Part shown: positions 1-6,089 of the stretch, one piece after another | Position numbering within the stretch: the first letter of the stretch is position 1 | How the letters are laid out: the number at the start of each line of letters is the position of its first letter | Assembly (NCBI GenBank): GCA_964462135.1 | Contig: CAYWWK010000037.1 | Span: 1 to 14,702 of the forward strand | Direction: 5' to 3' | DNA: 14,702 nucleotides | Source of the DNA: MGBC163016 sp964462135 | GTDB lineage: Bacteria; Actinomycetota; Coriobacteriia; Coriobacteriales; Eggerthellaceae | Notes under the pieces: generated by a model | Seen by the model: only the letters and a program-made list of their open reading frames with translations | Told to the model about the DNA's origin: nothing | Databases searched by the model: none | Translations under genes and position numbers: made by a program

Positions 1-32
1 CAGAGCGAAGCGTGCCTTGACGGCCGTGAACG

Positions 33-110
33 CCAAGGCTGAGCACCCCTCTGCGAACACCACCGCACCCCCCAAGGCCGAACGCCTTCATGTGTTCATA
101 CACCGCCGCC
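33..110. repeat. Two ~39-bp degenerate tandem units
   Basis: Unit 1 starts at 33 and unit 2 at 72; both begin CCAAGGC. Unit 1 continues with the CACCCCTCTGCGAACACC version and unit 2 with the GCCTTCATGTGTTCATAC version. The same two versions, in the same order, recur at 10887 and 10927, and the second also at 7404. This may be the right-hand end of a hairpin element whose left part lies outside the window. Confidence 0.7.
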
Positions 111-125
111 ACCCATTGCCACATC

Positions 126-150
126 GGGCGGATTGAGAATCCGCCCCTAC
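126..150 (-). repeat. REP-like palindrome, GGGCGGATT version
   Basis: On the minus strand GTAG (150-147) is followed directly by arms GGGCGGATT and AATCCGCCC with a 3-nt loop. An identical copy is at 7485-7509. The GTAG head plus palindrome is the layout of REP sequences processed by RAYT (TnpA-REP) transposases. Confidence 0.75.
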
Positions 151-314
151 GAAGCAGGACAGCATCCTTTTTCAAAGACATGGAAGGTGGGCAGAGGGAA
201 GGCTGCGACGCGGAGCTAGTCCTTTAGGGCGAAGCTTCTGACCGTTGCCTGCCTTTCGCGTCTCCGTTATCCCGAGAGGTTGTTCTGGTTGATCGCAGGT
301 CCCCTTGCAGGGGA

Positions 315-336
315 CGCAGGCTAAAGCCTGCGCTAC
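315..336 (-). repeat. REP-like palindrome, CGCAGGCT version
   Basis: Minus-strand GTAG (336-333) is followed by the perfect palindrome CGCAGGCTTTAGCCTGCG. It lies 36 bp past the argH stop. Confidence 0.75.
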
Positions 337-371
337 GAACCTTTGCTGCGCGTTACAAAGGCACTGCGCTG

Positions 372-1748
372 TCAGGACCGTCCCAGAAGCGCTTTGGCTT
401 CCTCCAGTTGCTGTTTGACCGCCTCGCAACCCGTGCCCCCATAGGTCTTCCGCGCATCGACGATATGTCGCAGATCAAGCTCGTTCACGATATTCGCTTC
501 AAAGAGCAGCGATTCTGCTTGGAAATCCTCCAGTGTCAGGTCATCCAGATTGCACCCGCGCTTCTCGCAGAGAAGCACCAGATGTCCCACGACCTCATGC
601 GCTTGCCGGAACGGCATCCCCCGCTTCGCCAGATAGTCGGCCACATCGGTAGCCGCCAGATGCCCTTTGTGCGCTTGCTGCATCATGGCATCTGCATGCA
701 CCTGCATCGTGGCTATCATCCCCGTTGCGCATACATAGCAGTCCTCAAGAGTGTCAGCGGCATCCCATGCACCCTGCTTGTCCTCTTGCAGGTCCTTGTT
801 GTACGCCAACGGCAACGACTTCAGCGTCATCAGCAATCCCATGAGATCGCCTACGACGCGTCCTGCTTTCCCCCGAATGAGCTCCGCGAAATCCGGATTC
901 TTCTTCTGCGGCATGATGGAAGATCCGGTGGAGTAGGAATCGGACAAGGTGATGAATCCGAACTCGGCACTGGACCAGAGGATGAGCTCTTCACACAGTC
1001 GCGTCAGATGAATGCAGGACACACTGGCAGCATAGATCAGATCGAGCAGGAAATCACGATCGGACACAGCATCGAGGGAATTCGGAATGGGTCGATCGAA
1101 TCCCAGCGCTTGGGCGGTGGCGAACCGATCGAGCGGATAGGTGGTTCCCGCCAAGGCTGCCGCCCCCAGCGGTGACGCATCAGCCGAACGCTTCGCCGCT
1201 GCGATGCGTTCGAAGTCTCGGGCAAGCATCCACGTATATACCAGCAAATGATGGGCAAGAAGCACGGGTTGGGCATGCTGCAGATGCGTGTAACCCGGCA
1301 TGACCACGTCAAGATGCGCTTCGGCTTGGGTTATGAGCGCCTCCCGCAGAGCCTTGTTCGCTGCCATGAGAGCATCGCAACGCTCCTTCGCGAACAGGCG
1401 CGTGTCCGTTGCAACCTGATCGTTCCGCGAACGCCCGGTATGCAGCCGTGCACCCGCATCCCCAATGCGCTCCGTCAAGGTGCGTTCGATGGCCATGTGG
1501 ATGTCTTCGTCGTTGATGTCGAAGGGGAAGGCACCCGCTTCTATCTCAGCTTGGATGGCATCAAGGCCTTCGCGAATGGCTGCGGCATCGTCTTCAGAGA
1601 TGATTCCCTGAGCCGCCAGCATGGTGGCATGCGCCTTCGAACCAGCAATGTCTTGCCGGAACATCACCTTGTCCACCGGAAGCGACGCCCCGAATCGCTG
1701 CGTGAACTCATCCACACCCTCTTCGAATCGCCCCGACCACAACGCCAT
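372..1748 (-). CDS. argH: Argininosuccinate lyase
   Basis: 458 residues, normal for ArgH. This cytosolic enzyme of the fumarase/aspartase superfamily splits argininosuccinate into arginine and fumarate, the last step of arginine synthesis. Visible motifs are TGRSRNDQ (104-111), YTHLQHAQP with the catalytic-type Thr154-His155, and the superfamily signature GSSIMPQKKNP (275-285) that carries the catalytic serine. The start at 1748 is chosen because the family begins MALWSGRF and an AAAGGAGA ribosome site (1763-1756) sits 7 nt ahead; an in-frame extension upstream has no family match and would run into the intergenic region. It lies 167 bp downstream of argG on the same strand, so it is probably co-transcribed. 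The sequence appears intact. Confidence 0.97.
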   Translation of the reverse strand: MALWSGRFEEGVDEFTQRFGASLPVDKVMFRQDIAGSKAHATMLAAQGIISEDDAAAIREGLDAIQAEIEAGAFPFDINDEDIHMAIERTLTERIGDAGARLHTGRSRNDQVATDTRLFAKERCDALMAANKALREALITQAEAHLDVVMPGYTHLQHAQPVLLAHHLLVYTWMLARDFERIAAAKRSADASPLGAAALAGTTYPLDRFATAQALGFDRPIPNSLDAVSDRDFLLDLIYAASVSCIHLTRLCEELILWSSAEFGFITLSDSYSTGSSIMPQKKNPDFAELIRGKAGRVVGDLMGLLMTLKSLPLAYNKDLQEDKQGAWDAADTLEDCYVCATGMIATMQVHADAMMQQAHKGHLAATDVADYLAKRGMPFRQAHEVVGHLVLLCEKRGCNLDDLTLEDFQAESLLFEANIVNELDLRHIVDARKTYGGTGCEAVKQQLEEAKALLGRS

Positions 1749-1830
1749 GCTCACATCTCCTTTATTGATATCTGCACACTTGATGCATATCGTTGACAGA
1801 TACTTGTTGCCTAGGTTAGCAAATTGATAA

Positions 1831-1892
1831 GCAGAATCGGGATGGTGGAACGAAGACCGCAACGCTTCAGAGCGTAACCATTCCGATTCTGC
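1831..1892 (-). promoter_or_regulatory. Structured inverted repeat between argG and argH
   Basis: Two 16-nt arms (1831-1846 and 1877-1892) pair with one mismatch, which is a G-U pair in one of the two RNA senses. Inside them is a second small hairpin, ACGCT/AGCGT with loop TCAG (1862-1875). The structure lies 24 nt past the argG stop and 83 nt ahead of the argH start. There is no T-run directly after the outer stem, so it is not a standard terminator; an mRNA processing or stability element, or a partial attenuator tuning argH relative to argG, would fit. Function is inferred only. Confidence 0.55.
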
Positions 1893-1915
1893 ATGCCACA
1901 GCGTACCTCTGTTGC

Positions 1916-3178
1916 CTAGTTCGAGAACTGATCCTTCGTTTCCTTCACGGCCTCGAACTGATCCATCTTGGCACCCTGCGAAAGCCGGTTCTCCGCCCAT
2001 GTCTTACAGGAGAGCGCATGCAGGTCGATGAACCCCTTCGCCGCATCATGATCGAAGGCATCATCGGCATCATAGGTTGCAAGCCCCAGATCGTAGAGGG
2101 AGTAGTTGCTCTTCCGGCCCACTGCTGTGCAGCTGCCCTTGTAGAACTTGAGGTTCACGGTGCCGGTCACGCACTGCTGCGTGTCAGCCAGGAATGCATC
2201 CAGCGCCTCTTTCAGGGGCGAGAACCAAAGACCGTTATATACCTGCTCGGCCCAAGCCTGTTCGATGCCCAACTTGAAATGCAGAACACTGCGCTCAAGG
2301 CAGAGATCCTCCAATGCCTTATGGGCACAGATGAGAGCCAAGGCCCCGGGCACCTCATAGCATTCCCGGCTTTTGACGCCTACGAGCCGGTTCTCGATCA
2401 TATCCAAGCGCCCGAAACCATTCGCACCAGCTATCTCGTTCATGGCATAGATGATGTCCAGATAGCTCATGTTCTCCCCGTCAAGCGCACAGGGTACGCC
2501 TGCTTGGAAGGCCACTTCGACATAGGTCGGCTCATCAGGAGCCGCCTGCGGCGAAATCGTCATGGTGTAGATGTCCTCTGGCGGCTCAGCCCACGGGTTC
2601 TCCAAAACGCCGCATTCGATAGCCCGACCCCAGAGGTTGTCGTCAATGGAATACGGAGAGGCCTTCGTGGTGGGCACGGGAATGCCATGCTCCTCTGCCC
2701 ACGCCATCTCCTCGTCGCGACTGCCCAGATCCCAATCACGCACGGGAGCGATGATCTCAAGGGAAGGATCGAGCATCAGGATGGACGATTCGAAGCGAAC
2801 CTGATCGTTGCCCTTGCCCGTGCAGCCATGCGCGATGTACTTCGCACCATAGATGTGCGCGGCGTCCACCAGGTGCTTGGCAATCAGCGGCCGTGAGAGG
2901 GCGCTCACCAGAGGATACTTGTTCTCATACGCAGCATTCGCTGCCATGGCGCTGGTCAGGTATTCATTGGCGAAGTCCTCACGCATGTCAACGACCAGGC
3001 AATCCACGGCTCCCGAATCGAGCGCCTTCTGCTTGATGGCTTCCAGCCCTTCGTGGTCTTGGCCCAAATCTCCGGCCACCGCTATCACGTCAAGGCCGTA
3101 TTTCTCCTGAAGCCACTTGATGCAGACGGACGTGTCCAGACCGCCAGAGTAGGCAAGGATGACTTTTTCTTTCTCCAT
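1916..3178 (-). CDS. argG: Argininosuccinate synthase
   Basis: 420 residues, slightly longer than the ~400 typical of the class that begins like this one. It condenses citrulline and aspartate with ATP hydrolysis to AMP and pyrophosphate, giving argininosuccinate for ArgH. The PP-loop ATP site AYSGGLDTS is at 9-17, the second family signature GCTGKGNDQVRFE at 118-130, and SIDDNLWGR at 177-185. The start at 3178 fits the family N-terminus, and an AAGGAG ribosome site (3191-3186) lies 7 nt ahead. The open frame continues upstream, but that part overlaps the leader region and has no ArgG similarity. Expression probably depends on read-through of the terminator at 3346-3374. Confidence 0.97.
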   Translation of the reverse strand: MEKEKVILAYSGGLDTSVCIKWLQEKYGLDVIAVAGDLGQDHEGLEAIKQKALDSGAVDCLVVDMREDFANEYLTSAMAANAAYENKYPLVSALSRPLIAKHLVDAAHIYGAKYIAHGCTGKGNDQVRFESSILMLDPSLEIIAPVRDWDLGSRDEEMAWAEEHGIPVPTTKASPYSIDDNLWGRAIECGVLENPWAEPPEDIYTMTISPQAAPDEPTYVEVAFQAGVPCALDGENMSYLDIIYAMNEIAGANGFGRLDMIENRLVGVKSRECYEVPGALALICAHKALEDLCLERSVLHFKLGIEQAWAEQVYNGLWFSPLKEALDAFLADTQQCVTGTVNLKFYKGSCTAVGRKSNYSLYDLGLATYDADDAFDHDAAKGFIDLHALSCKTWAENRLSQGAKMDQFEAVKETKDQFSN

Positions 3179-3259
3179 GATGATGCTCCTTCGCGTGCAT
3201 GTCAGCCAGAGGCTGAAACTGTTGTCTTGGTTCGGCGCAGAGAGACGGCATTGCCTCTG

Positions 3260-3303
3260 GATGGTGCGCAGGGTGGTGCAAGGGTGGTACAAGGGGTGGG
3301 TAC
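3260..3303 (-). repeat. C-rich ~11-bp tandem repeat in the argG 5' leader
   Basis: Read on the minus strand, four imperfect 11-bp units follow one another: TACCCACCCCT, TGTACCACCCT, TGCACCACCCT, GCGCACCATCC. They sit between the attenuator terminator and the argG ribosome site, so they would be transcribed. The C-rich RNA strand should be poorly structured; it might serve as a protein- or Rho-loading stretch, which is speculation. Confidence 0.55.
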
Positions 3304-3345
3304 GAGGGTCTGGGGCTGACGACGAAGACAGACCGCCCTCAAGAC

Positions 3346-3374
3346 AAAAAAGAAGACGACTTAGAAAAGTCGTC
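3346..3374 (-). terminator. Intrinsic terminator overlapping the Arg codons of the argG leader ORF
   Basis: On the minus strand GACGACTT (3374-3367) and AAGTCGTC (3362-3355) form a perfect 8-bp stem with loop TTCT, followed at once by TTCTTTTTT (3354-3346). Past a C/T mismatch two more pairs extend the stem. The 5' arm is built from the last two CGA codons and the CTT codon of the leader ORF, and the 3' arm starts inside its stop codon. A ribosome stalled on the CGA run would cover the 5' arm and prevent termination. A second pairing partner for the CGA run, TCGTCGTC, lies downstream at 3325-3318 in the loop of a GGTCTG/CAGACC hairpin. Confidence 0.85.
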
Positions 3375-3456
3375 GTCGGGAGATGCGAACGCGGGTGCAT
3401 GCAGCAAGATCGGCCACGATGGCCGTCTTTTCGATATGCGCTGCAAATGCTTTCAT
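3361..3456 (-). CDS. Arginine-rich leader peptide (putative attenuator ORF)
   Basis: This 31-residue ORF starts with ATG at 3456 and stops with TAA at 3363-3361. The first 21 residues contain no arginine; the last ten read RVRISRRRLF, with codons CGC, CGC and then three consecutive CGA. An AGGAAAGGG ribosome site lies just upstream and a plausible -10 box at 3490-3485 would start transcription about 20 nt before the ATG. Longer in-frame starts exist (to 3543) but lie upstream of that -10. A CGGCCA/TGGCCG hairpin (3411-3425) inside the ORF could act as an RNA polymerase pause site. The layout matches amino-acid leader peptides of biosynthetic operons (trp, his, leu), here ahead of argG. The peptide itself probably has no function. 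Confidence 0.75.
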   Translation of the reverse strand: MKAFAAHIEKTAIVADLAACTRVRISRRRLF

Positions 3457-3484
3457 GATCCCTTTCCTGTTCGCTTGGGCGCAG

Positions 3485-3512
3485 ATGATAGCACAACGAT
3501 CCTTTTCGTCCA
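3485..3512 (-). promoter_or_regulatory. Probable promoter for the arg leader-argGH
   Basis: Minus-strand TGGACG (-35, 3512-3507) and TATCAT (-10, 3490-3485) are 16 bp apart, and the -10 is preceded by TGC, an extended -10. The -10 matches 5 of 6 consensus bases and the -35 4 of 6. Transcription would begin near 3478, just ahead of the leader ribosome site. No ArgR box was recognised. Confidence 0.5.
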
Positions 3513-3579
3513 TCACCTTCAACCGTGAGCGGTCGAAAGCCATATTGAACCTGCGCCGCGAAGTCGAATCCAGAGTCGT

Positions 3580-3585
3580 TATAAT
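3580..3585 (+). promoter_or_regulatory. -10 box for a leaderless helD transcript
   Basis: A perfect TATAAT ends 7 nt before the A of the ATG at 3593, which puts the expected transcription start on or next to the start codon. No ribosome site precedes the gene and no good -35 is visible. Leaderless mRNAs are common in Actinomycetota. Confidence 0.5.
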
Positions 3586-3592
3586 GCCGCCT

Positions 3593-5695
3593 ATGCCACA
3601 AGACGTCTTTCAACAGGAACAATCTCACCTCACCTATGTCTACGCCGAACTCAAACGGTTGGGGACCGATTGCGTGAAGCGCATGGAGCGCACCGCATCC
3701 CAAGCTCAGGAGGACAAGCGTGCCATGGCTGAGGAACTCTCCGTGAATCTGGCGAACTATGCCGATGCCATGGAAACCTATGCTGATTTCGCCGCCATGA
3801 ACACCATCGTGGAGATGTCGAACCTCACGCAAACCATGGATGCCCAACGGCTGGCAGACATCACGCTTCTGCTCAAGCAGCCGTACTTCGCGAAGGTGAA
3901 TCTCAAATTCCCCCAATTCGAGGATGTCAAGGAGATCTACATCGGTGCCGCGGGCATCTCAGATGAGAACTACCAGAAGCTGGTGGTGGATTGGCGCTCT
4001 CCCATTGCGGAGACCTATTACAACCAAGGCACTGGCCCCACTTCCTATGAGGCCAACGGTCGCACCATTCATGCCGACCTGCAGCTGCGTCGGCAATTCA
4101 GCATCACTGAGGACAGGCTGCTTCAGTACTTCGATACGACGGTTGCCATCCAGGATCCCCTTCTGTTGAAGTCGCTCGAAAGCGGCAAGACCGATCGGAT
4201 GGAAGCCATCACCACCACCATCCAGAAGGAGCAGAACACGGTGATCCGACATGAGGACGTGCCCACTCTGCTCGTCATCGGAGCCGCAGGCAGTGGCAAG
4301 ACCTCTGTCATGATGCAGCGAATCGCCTACCTGTTCTACCAGCTTCGTGATTCATTGGCACCTGAGAACGTGGCGCTCATCACACCCAATGCAGTCTTCG
4401 GCGCCTATATCGAAGATGTCCTGCCGGAATTGGGAGAGAAGAATCCCCCCATGATGACGTGGCAGGGACTCATGGGGCAGCTGCTGCCCGAAGGACGCGG
4501 TATCGGGGATGCGAATGTGCCGGTTGATCGGCTGGATGCCATTGATGTGGCCCTTGAGCATTTTGAGTTCCAGCCGGGGGATTTCCGCGATATAGCGTGG
4601 GATGGCGTTCGCTTGGTCAGTGCCAGCCAGATTCTCAAGATCTCAGCAAGGCACAGCAACTATCCCGCAGGCCCCCGACGCGTCACCATGATGAGGGAAG
4701 CCATTCTGAAGCGCCTGAATGCGCGATTGAACCAGATCGCCTCCCAGGATGATACGCAAGACCAGCTGGCCGCCCTCACGCTGGATGAGCAGATCGCCCA
4801 GTTCGGAAGTCCCGTTGAACTTTTGACTGAAGAGGAGGCCGTAACCGCAGCACGCCAATTCGTTCACCATCGGTTCGAACCTGCTTTCGCTTTTGTGGAA
4901 GAAGATGCATGGATCGATGTGGACCACATGGGTTACCGTCTATTGGAACGGGAGGGCCTGACATCGCTGGAATGGCTCTATCTCAAGATGGGCCTCACGG
5001 GCTTGGCTGCTGAAGAGGTTCGCTATGCCATGATAGACGAGGTGCAGGACTACACCGCAGCCCAGCTCATGGTGGCCGCCCGCTATTTCAGATATGCTCA
5101 TTTCCTACTGCTGGGCGACCCGAACCAAGCCATCGCCGAAGGAACGGCATCCTTCGATGACATCCGAACCATCTTCGGACAGCCTCGGGGCAACGTCAAC
5201 CACGGACCGGTTTCTGAATGCACGCTGCCCACAAGCTATCGCTGCACGCCGCAGATTACCCGTCTGTTCGCCAGTCTGGCGGAGACGGACACTGGCATGA
5301 GCATCCAATCCGTCCAGCGCGGTGGCACAGACCCGGTCATCTTGGCCCCTTCTCAAGAACAGTACCTGCCTGAGATGGCGCGGGTCATCCAGTGCGCAGA
5401 GCAGCAGCCGGGCATCACAGCTGTCATCGTTCCTTGGAAGCAGGATGCGAAACGCCTAGCGAAACAGCTGGCCCCCTTGGATGTGCATCCTATCGTGATG
5501 GACGGCAAGACCCCTCTCCCCGAAAGGGGAGTCATCGTGATTCCGCTTGGTTTGGCGAAGGGGCTTGAGTTCGATGAGGTGGTCATTGCGAATGCCCCTG
5601 CAGGGCTCGATCCTGAAGACCCGCTGACGCGTCGTCGGTTGTATACGGCCATCTCCCGCGCCACCCGACGCTTGACCATCTTCACGCAACCGTGA
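3593..5695 (+). CDS. helD: HelD-like superfamily 1 helicase / RNA polymerase recycling ATPase
   Basis: 700 residues. The layout is that of HelD: a charged helical N-terminus (about 5-60, likely coiled coil), the family block ISDENYQKLVVDWRSPIAE (122-140), then a UvrD-type motor. Motor motifs are Walker A GAAGSGKTS (230-238), motif II IDEVQD (481-486), motif III GDPNQ (508-512), motif IV SYR (548-550), motif V GLAKGLEFDEV (653-663) and motif VI YTAISRATRR (684-693). HelD binds RNA polymerase, pushes its arms into the primary and secondary channels, and uses ATP to free stalled or inactive polymerase; some actinobacterial relatives give rifampicin tolerance. UvrD/Rep proteins share the motor but not the N-terminal block. 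ATG at 3593 is preferred over ATG at 3584 because 3584 lies inside the -10 box. It diverges from the arg leader. Confidence 0.88.
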   Translation: MPQDVFQQEQSHLTYVYAELKRLGTDCVKRMERTASQAQEDKRAMAEELSVNLANYADAMETYADFAAMNTIVEMSNLTQTMDAQRLADITLLLKQPYFAKVNLKFPQFEDVKEIYIGAAGISDENYQKLVVDWRSPIAETYYNQGTGPTSYEANGRTIHADLQLRRQFSITEDRLLQYFDTTVAIQDPLLLKSLESGKTDRMEAITTTIQKEQNTVIRHEDVPTLLVIGAAGSGKTSVMMQRIAYLFYQLRDSLAPENVALITPNAVFGAYIEDVLPELGEKNPPMMTWQGLMGQLLPEGRGIGDANVPVDRLDAIDVALEHFEFQPGDFRDIAWDGVRLVSASQILKISARHSNYPAGPRRVTMMREAILKRLNARLNQIASQDDTQDQLAALTLDEQIAQFGSPVELLTEEEAVTAARQFVHHRFEPAFAFVEEDAWIDVDHMGYRLLEREGLTSLEWLYLKMGLTGLAAEEVRYAMIDEVQDYTAAQLMVAARYFRYAHFLLLGDPNQAIAEGTASFDDIRTIFGQPRGNVNHGPVSECTLPTSYRCTPQITRLFASLAETDTGMSIQSVQRGGTDPVILAPSQEQYLPEMARVIQCAEQQPGITAVIVPWKQDAKRLAKQLAPLDVHPIVMDGKTPLPERGVIVIPLGLAKGLEFDEVVIANAPAGLDPEDPLTRRRLYTAISRATRRLTIFTQP

Positions 5696-5772
5696 CATGC
5701 CCCGTGACAGCTTCCGTTACCCTGATAATGGAAGATGCATGCGTCTGCAACATAGACTCATAGCGCAGGTTT

Positions 5773-5794
5773 GTAGCGCAGGCTTTAATCTGCG
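5773..5794 (+). repeat. REP-like palindrome, CGCAGGCT version
   Basis: GTAG (5773-5776) precedes CGCAGGCTTTAATCTGCG, whose single mismatch is a G-U pair in RNA. A broken copy (TAGCGCAGGT) lies directly upstream at 5761-5770. Confidence 0.7.
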
Positions 5795-5820
5795 ACCTTC
5801 GGAGGTGACTCCCGATTTTC

Positions 5821-5842
5821 GTAGCGCAGGCTTTAGCCTGCG
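5821..5842 (+). repeat. REP-like palindrome, CGCAGGCT version
   Basis: GTAG (5821-5824) precedes the perfect palindrome CGCAGGCTTTAGCCTGCG (5825-5842). Confidence 0.75.
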
Positions 5843-5863
5843 AATTCTCTTCTTCACAACCAA

Positions 5864-5885
5864 CGAAGGCTAAAGCCTTCGCTAC
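5864..5885 (-). repeat. REP-like palindrome, CGAAGGCT version
   Basis: Minus-strand GTAG (5885-5882) precedes CGAAGGCTTTAGCCTTCG. Compared with the CGCAGGCT version both arms changed together (C to A and G to T), keeping the stem perfect. It faces the copy at 5821 head-out, like a REP doublet. Confidence 0.75.
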
Positions 5886-5913
5886 GGGTCGACCTGTCCA
5901 GTGGGGGAGATCC

Positions 5914-5935
5914 GTAGCGCAGACTTTAGCCTGCG
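5914..5935 (+). repeat. REP-like palindrome, CGCAGGCT version with one mismatch
   Basis: GTAG (5914-5917) precedes CGCAGACTTTAGCCTGCG; an A/C mismatch at 5923/5930 weakens the stem. Confidence 0.7.
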
Positions 5936-5980
5936 AGTGCCCCCCTTGGTGGCACAAGGCAAGCCGCTGCTGCGCGTTCT

Positions 5981-6015
5981 GGGTCGATCTCCGCTTCGCT
6001 CGGATCGACCCCTAC
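5981..6015 (-). repeat. REP-like palindrome, GGGTCGATC version
   Basis: Minus-strand GTAG (6015-6012) precedes arms GGGTCGATC and GATCGACCC (6003-6011 and 5981-5989); the stem can continue CCG/CGG past a bulge. It has the same head as the other palindromes but an unrelated, longer stem. Confidence 0.65.
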
Positions 6016-6089
6016 GAGTCTTCGCTACGAGGTTGCGCCGCACGCTGCAGAGGTGAAGCGCTTCGGAGCCGTCCTGTCCTGAAAGTGCC

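Larger units (their letters stand above)
1..371. other. Intergenic repeat region downstream of argH
   Basis: No convincing gene lies here. The stretch holds two ~39-bp repeat units (33-110), two GTAG-headed palindromes (126-150, 315-336), a GTCCCCT/AGGGGAC hairpin at 299-315 and a CCTTTG/CAAAGG hairpin at 340-361, just past the argH stop. Neither hairpin is followed by a T-run in the argH direction, so no intrinsic terminator is called. Bases 180-250 loosely resemble the 65-bp palindromic element found at 7594 and 12698 (shared GAAGGCTGCG and AGCTTCTGA blocks) but are interrupted. Confidence 0.6.
5696..6089. other. Convergent intergenic region packed with REP-like palindromes
   Basis: Between the helD stop and the stop of the HTH-membrane gene there is no credible gene. 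Five GTAG-headed palindromes occur within 250 bp (5773-6015), in both orientations and three sequence versions, plus partial heads near 5759 and 6021-6028. No clear intrinsic terminator for either flanking gene was found; the palindromes themselves may end transcription or protect 3' ends. Confidence 0.7.

Noticed and set aside
299..315. GTCCCCT/AGGGGAC hairpin as the argH terminator
   Set aside because: No T-run follows on the minus strand.
172..429. 85-codon minus-strand open frame overlapping the end of argH
   Set aside because: It overlaps argH in another frame, covers a REP-like palindrome and has no recognisable family pattern.
408..1796. Long plus-strand open frames (255 and 182 codons) opposite argH
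   Set aside because: Shadows of the argH coding sequence; argH has full family motifs on the other strand.
1749..2000. N-terminal extension of argH into the intergenic region
   Set aside because: It contains the inverted repeat and the end of argG; the family start MALWSGRF has its own ribosome site.
2018..2896. 292-codon plus-strand open frame opposite argG
   Set aside because: Antisense shadow of argG with no family pattern; argG signatures are complete on the minus strand.
3383..3592. Upstream extension of helD in the same frame
   Set aside because: It runs antisense through the arg leader ORF and its promoter, has no HelD-like sequence, and a -10 box lies directly before the chosen start.
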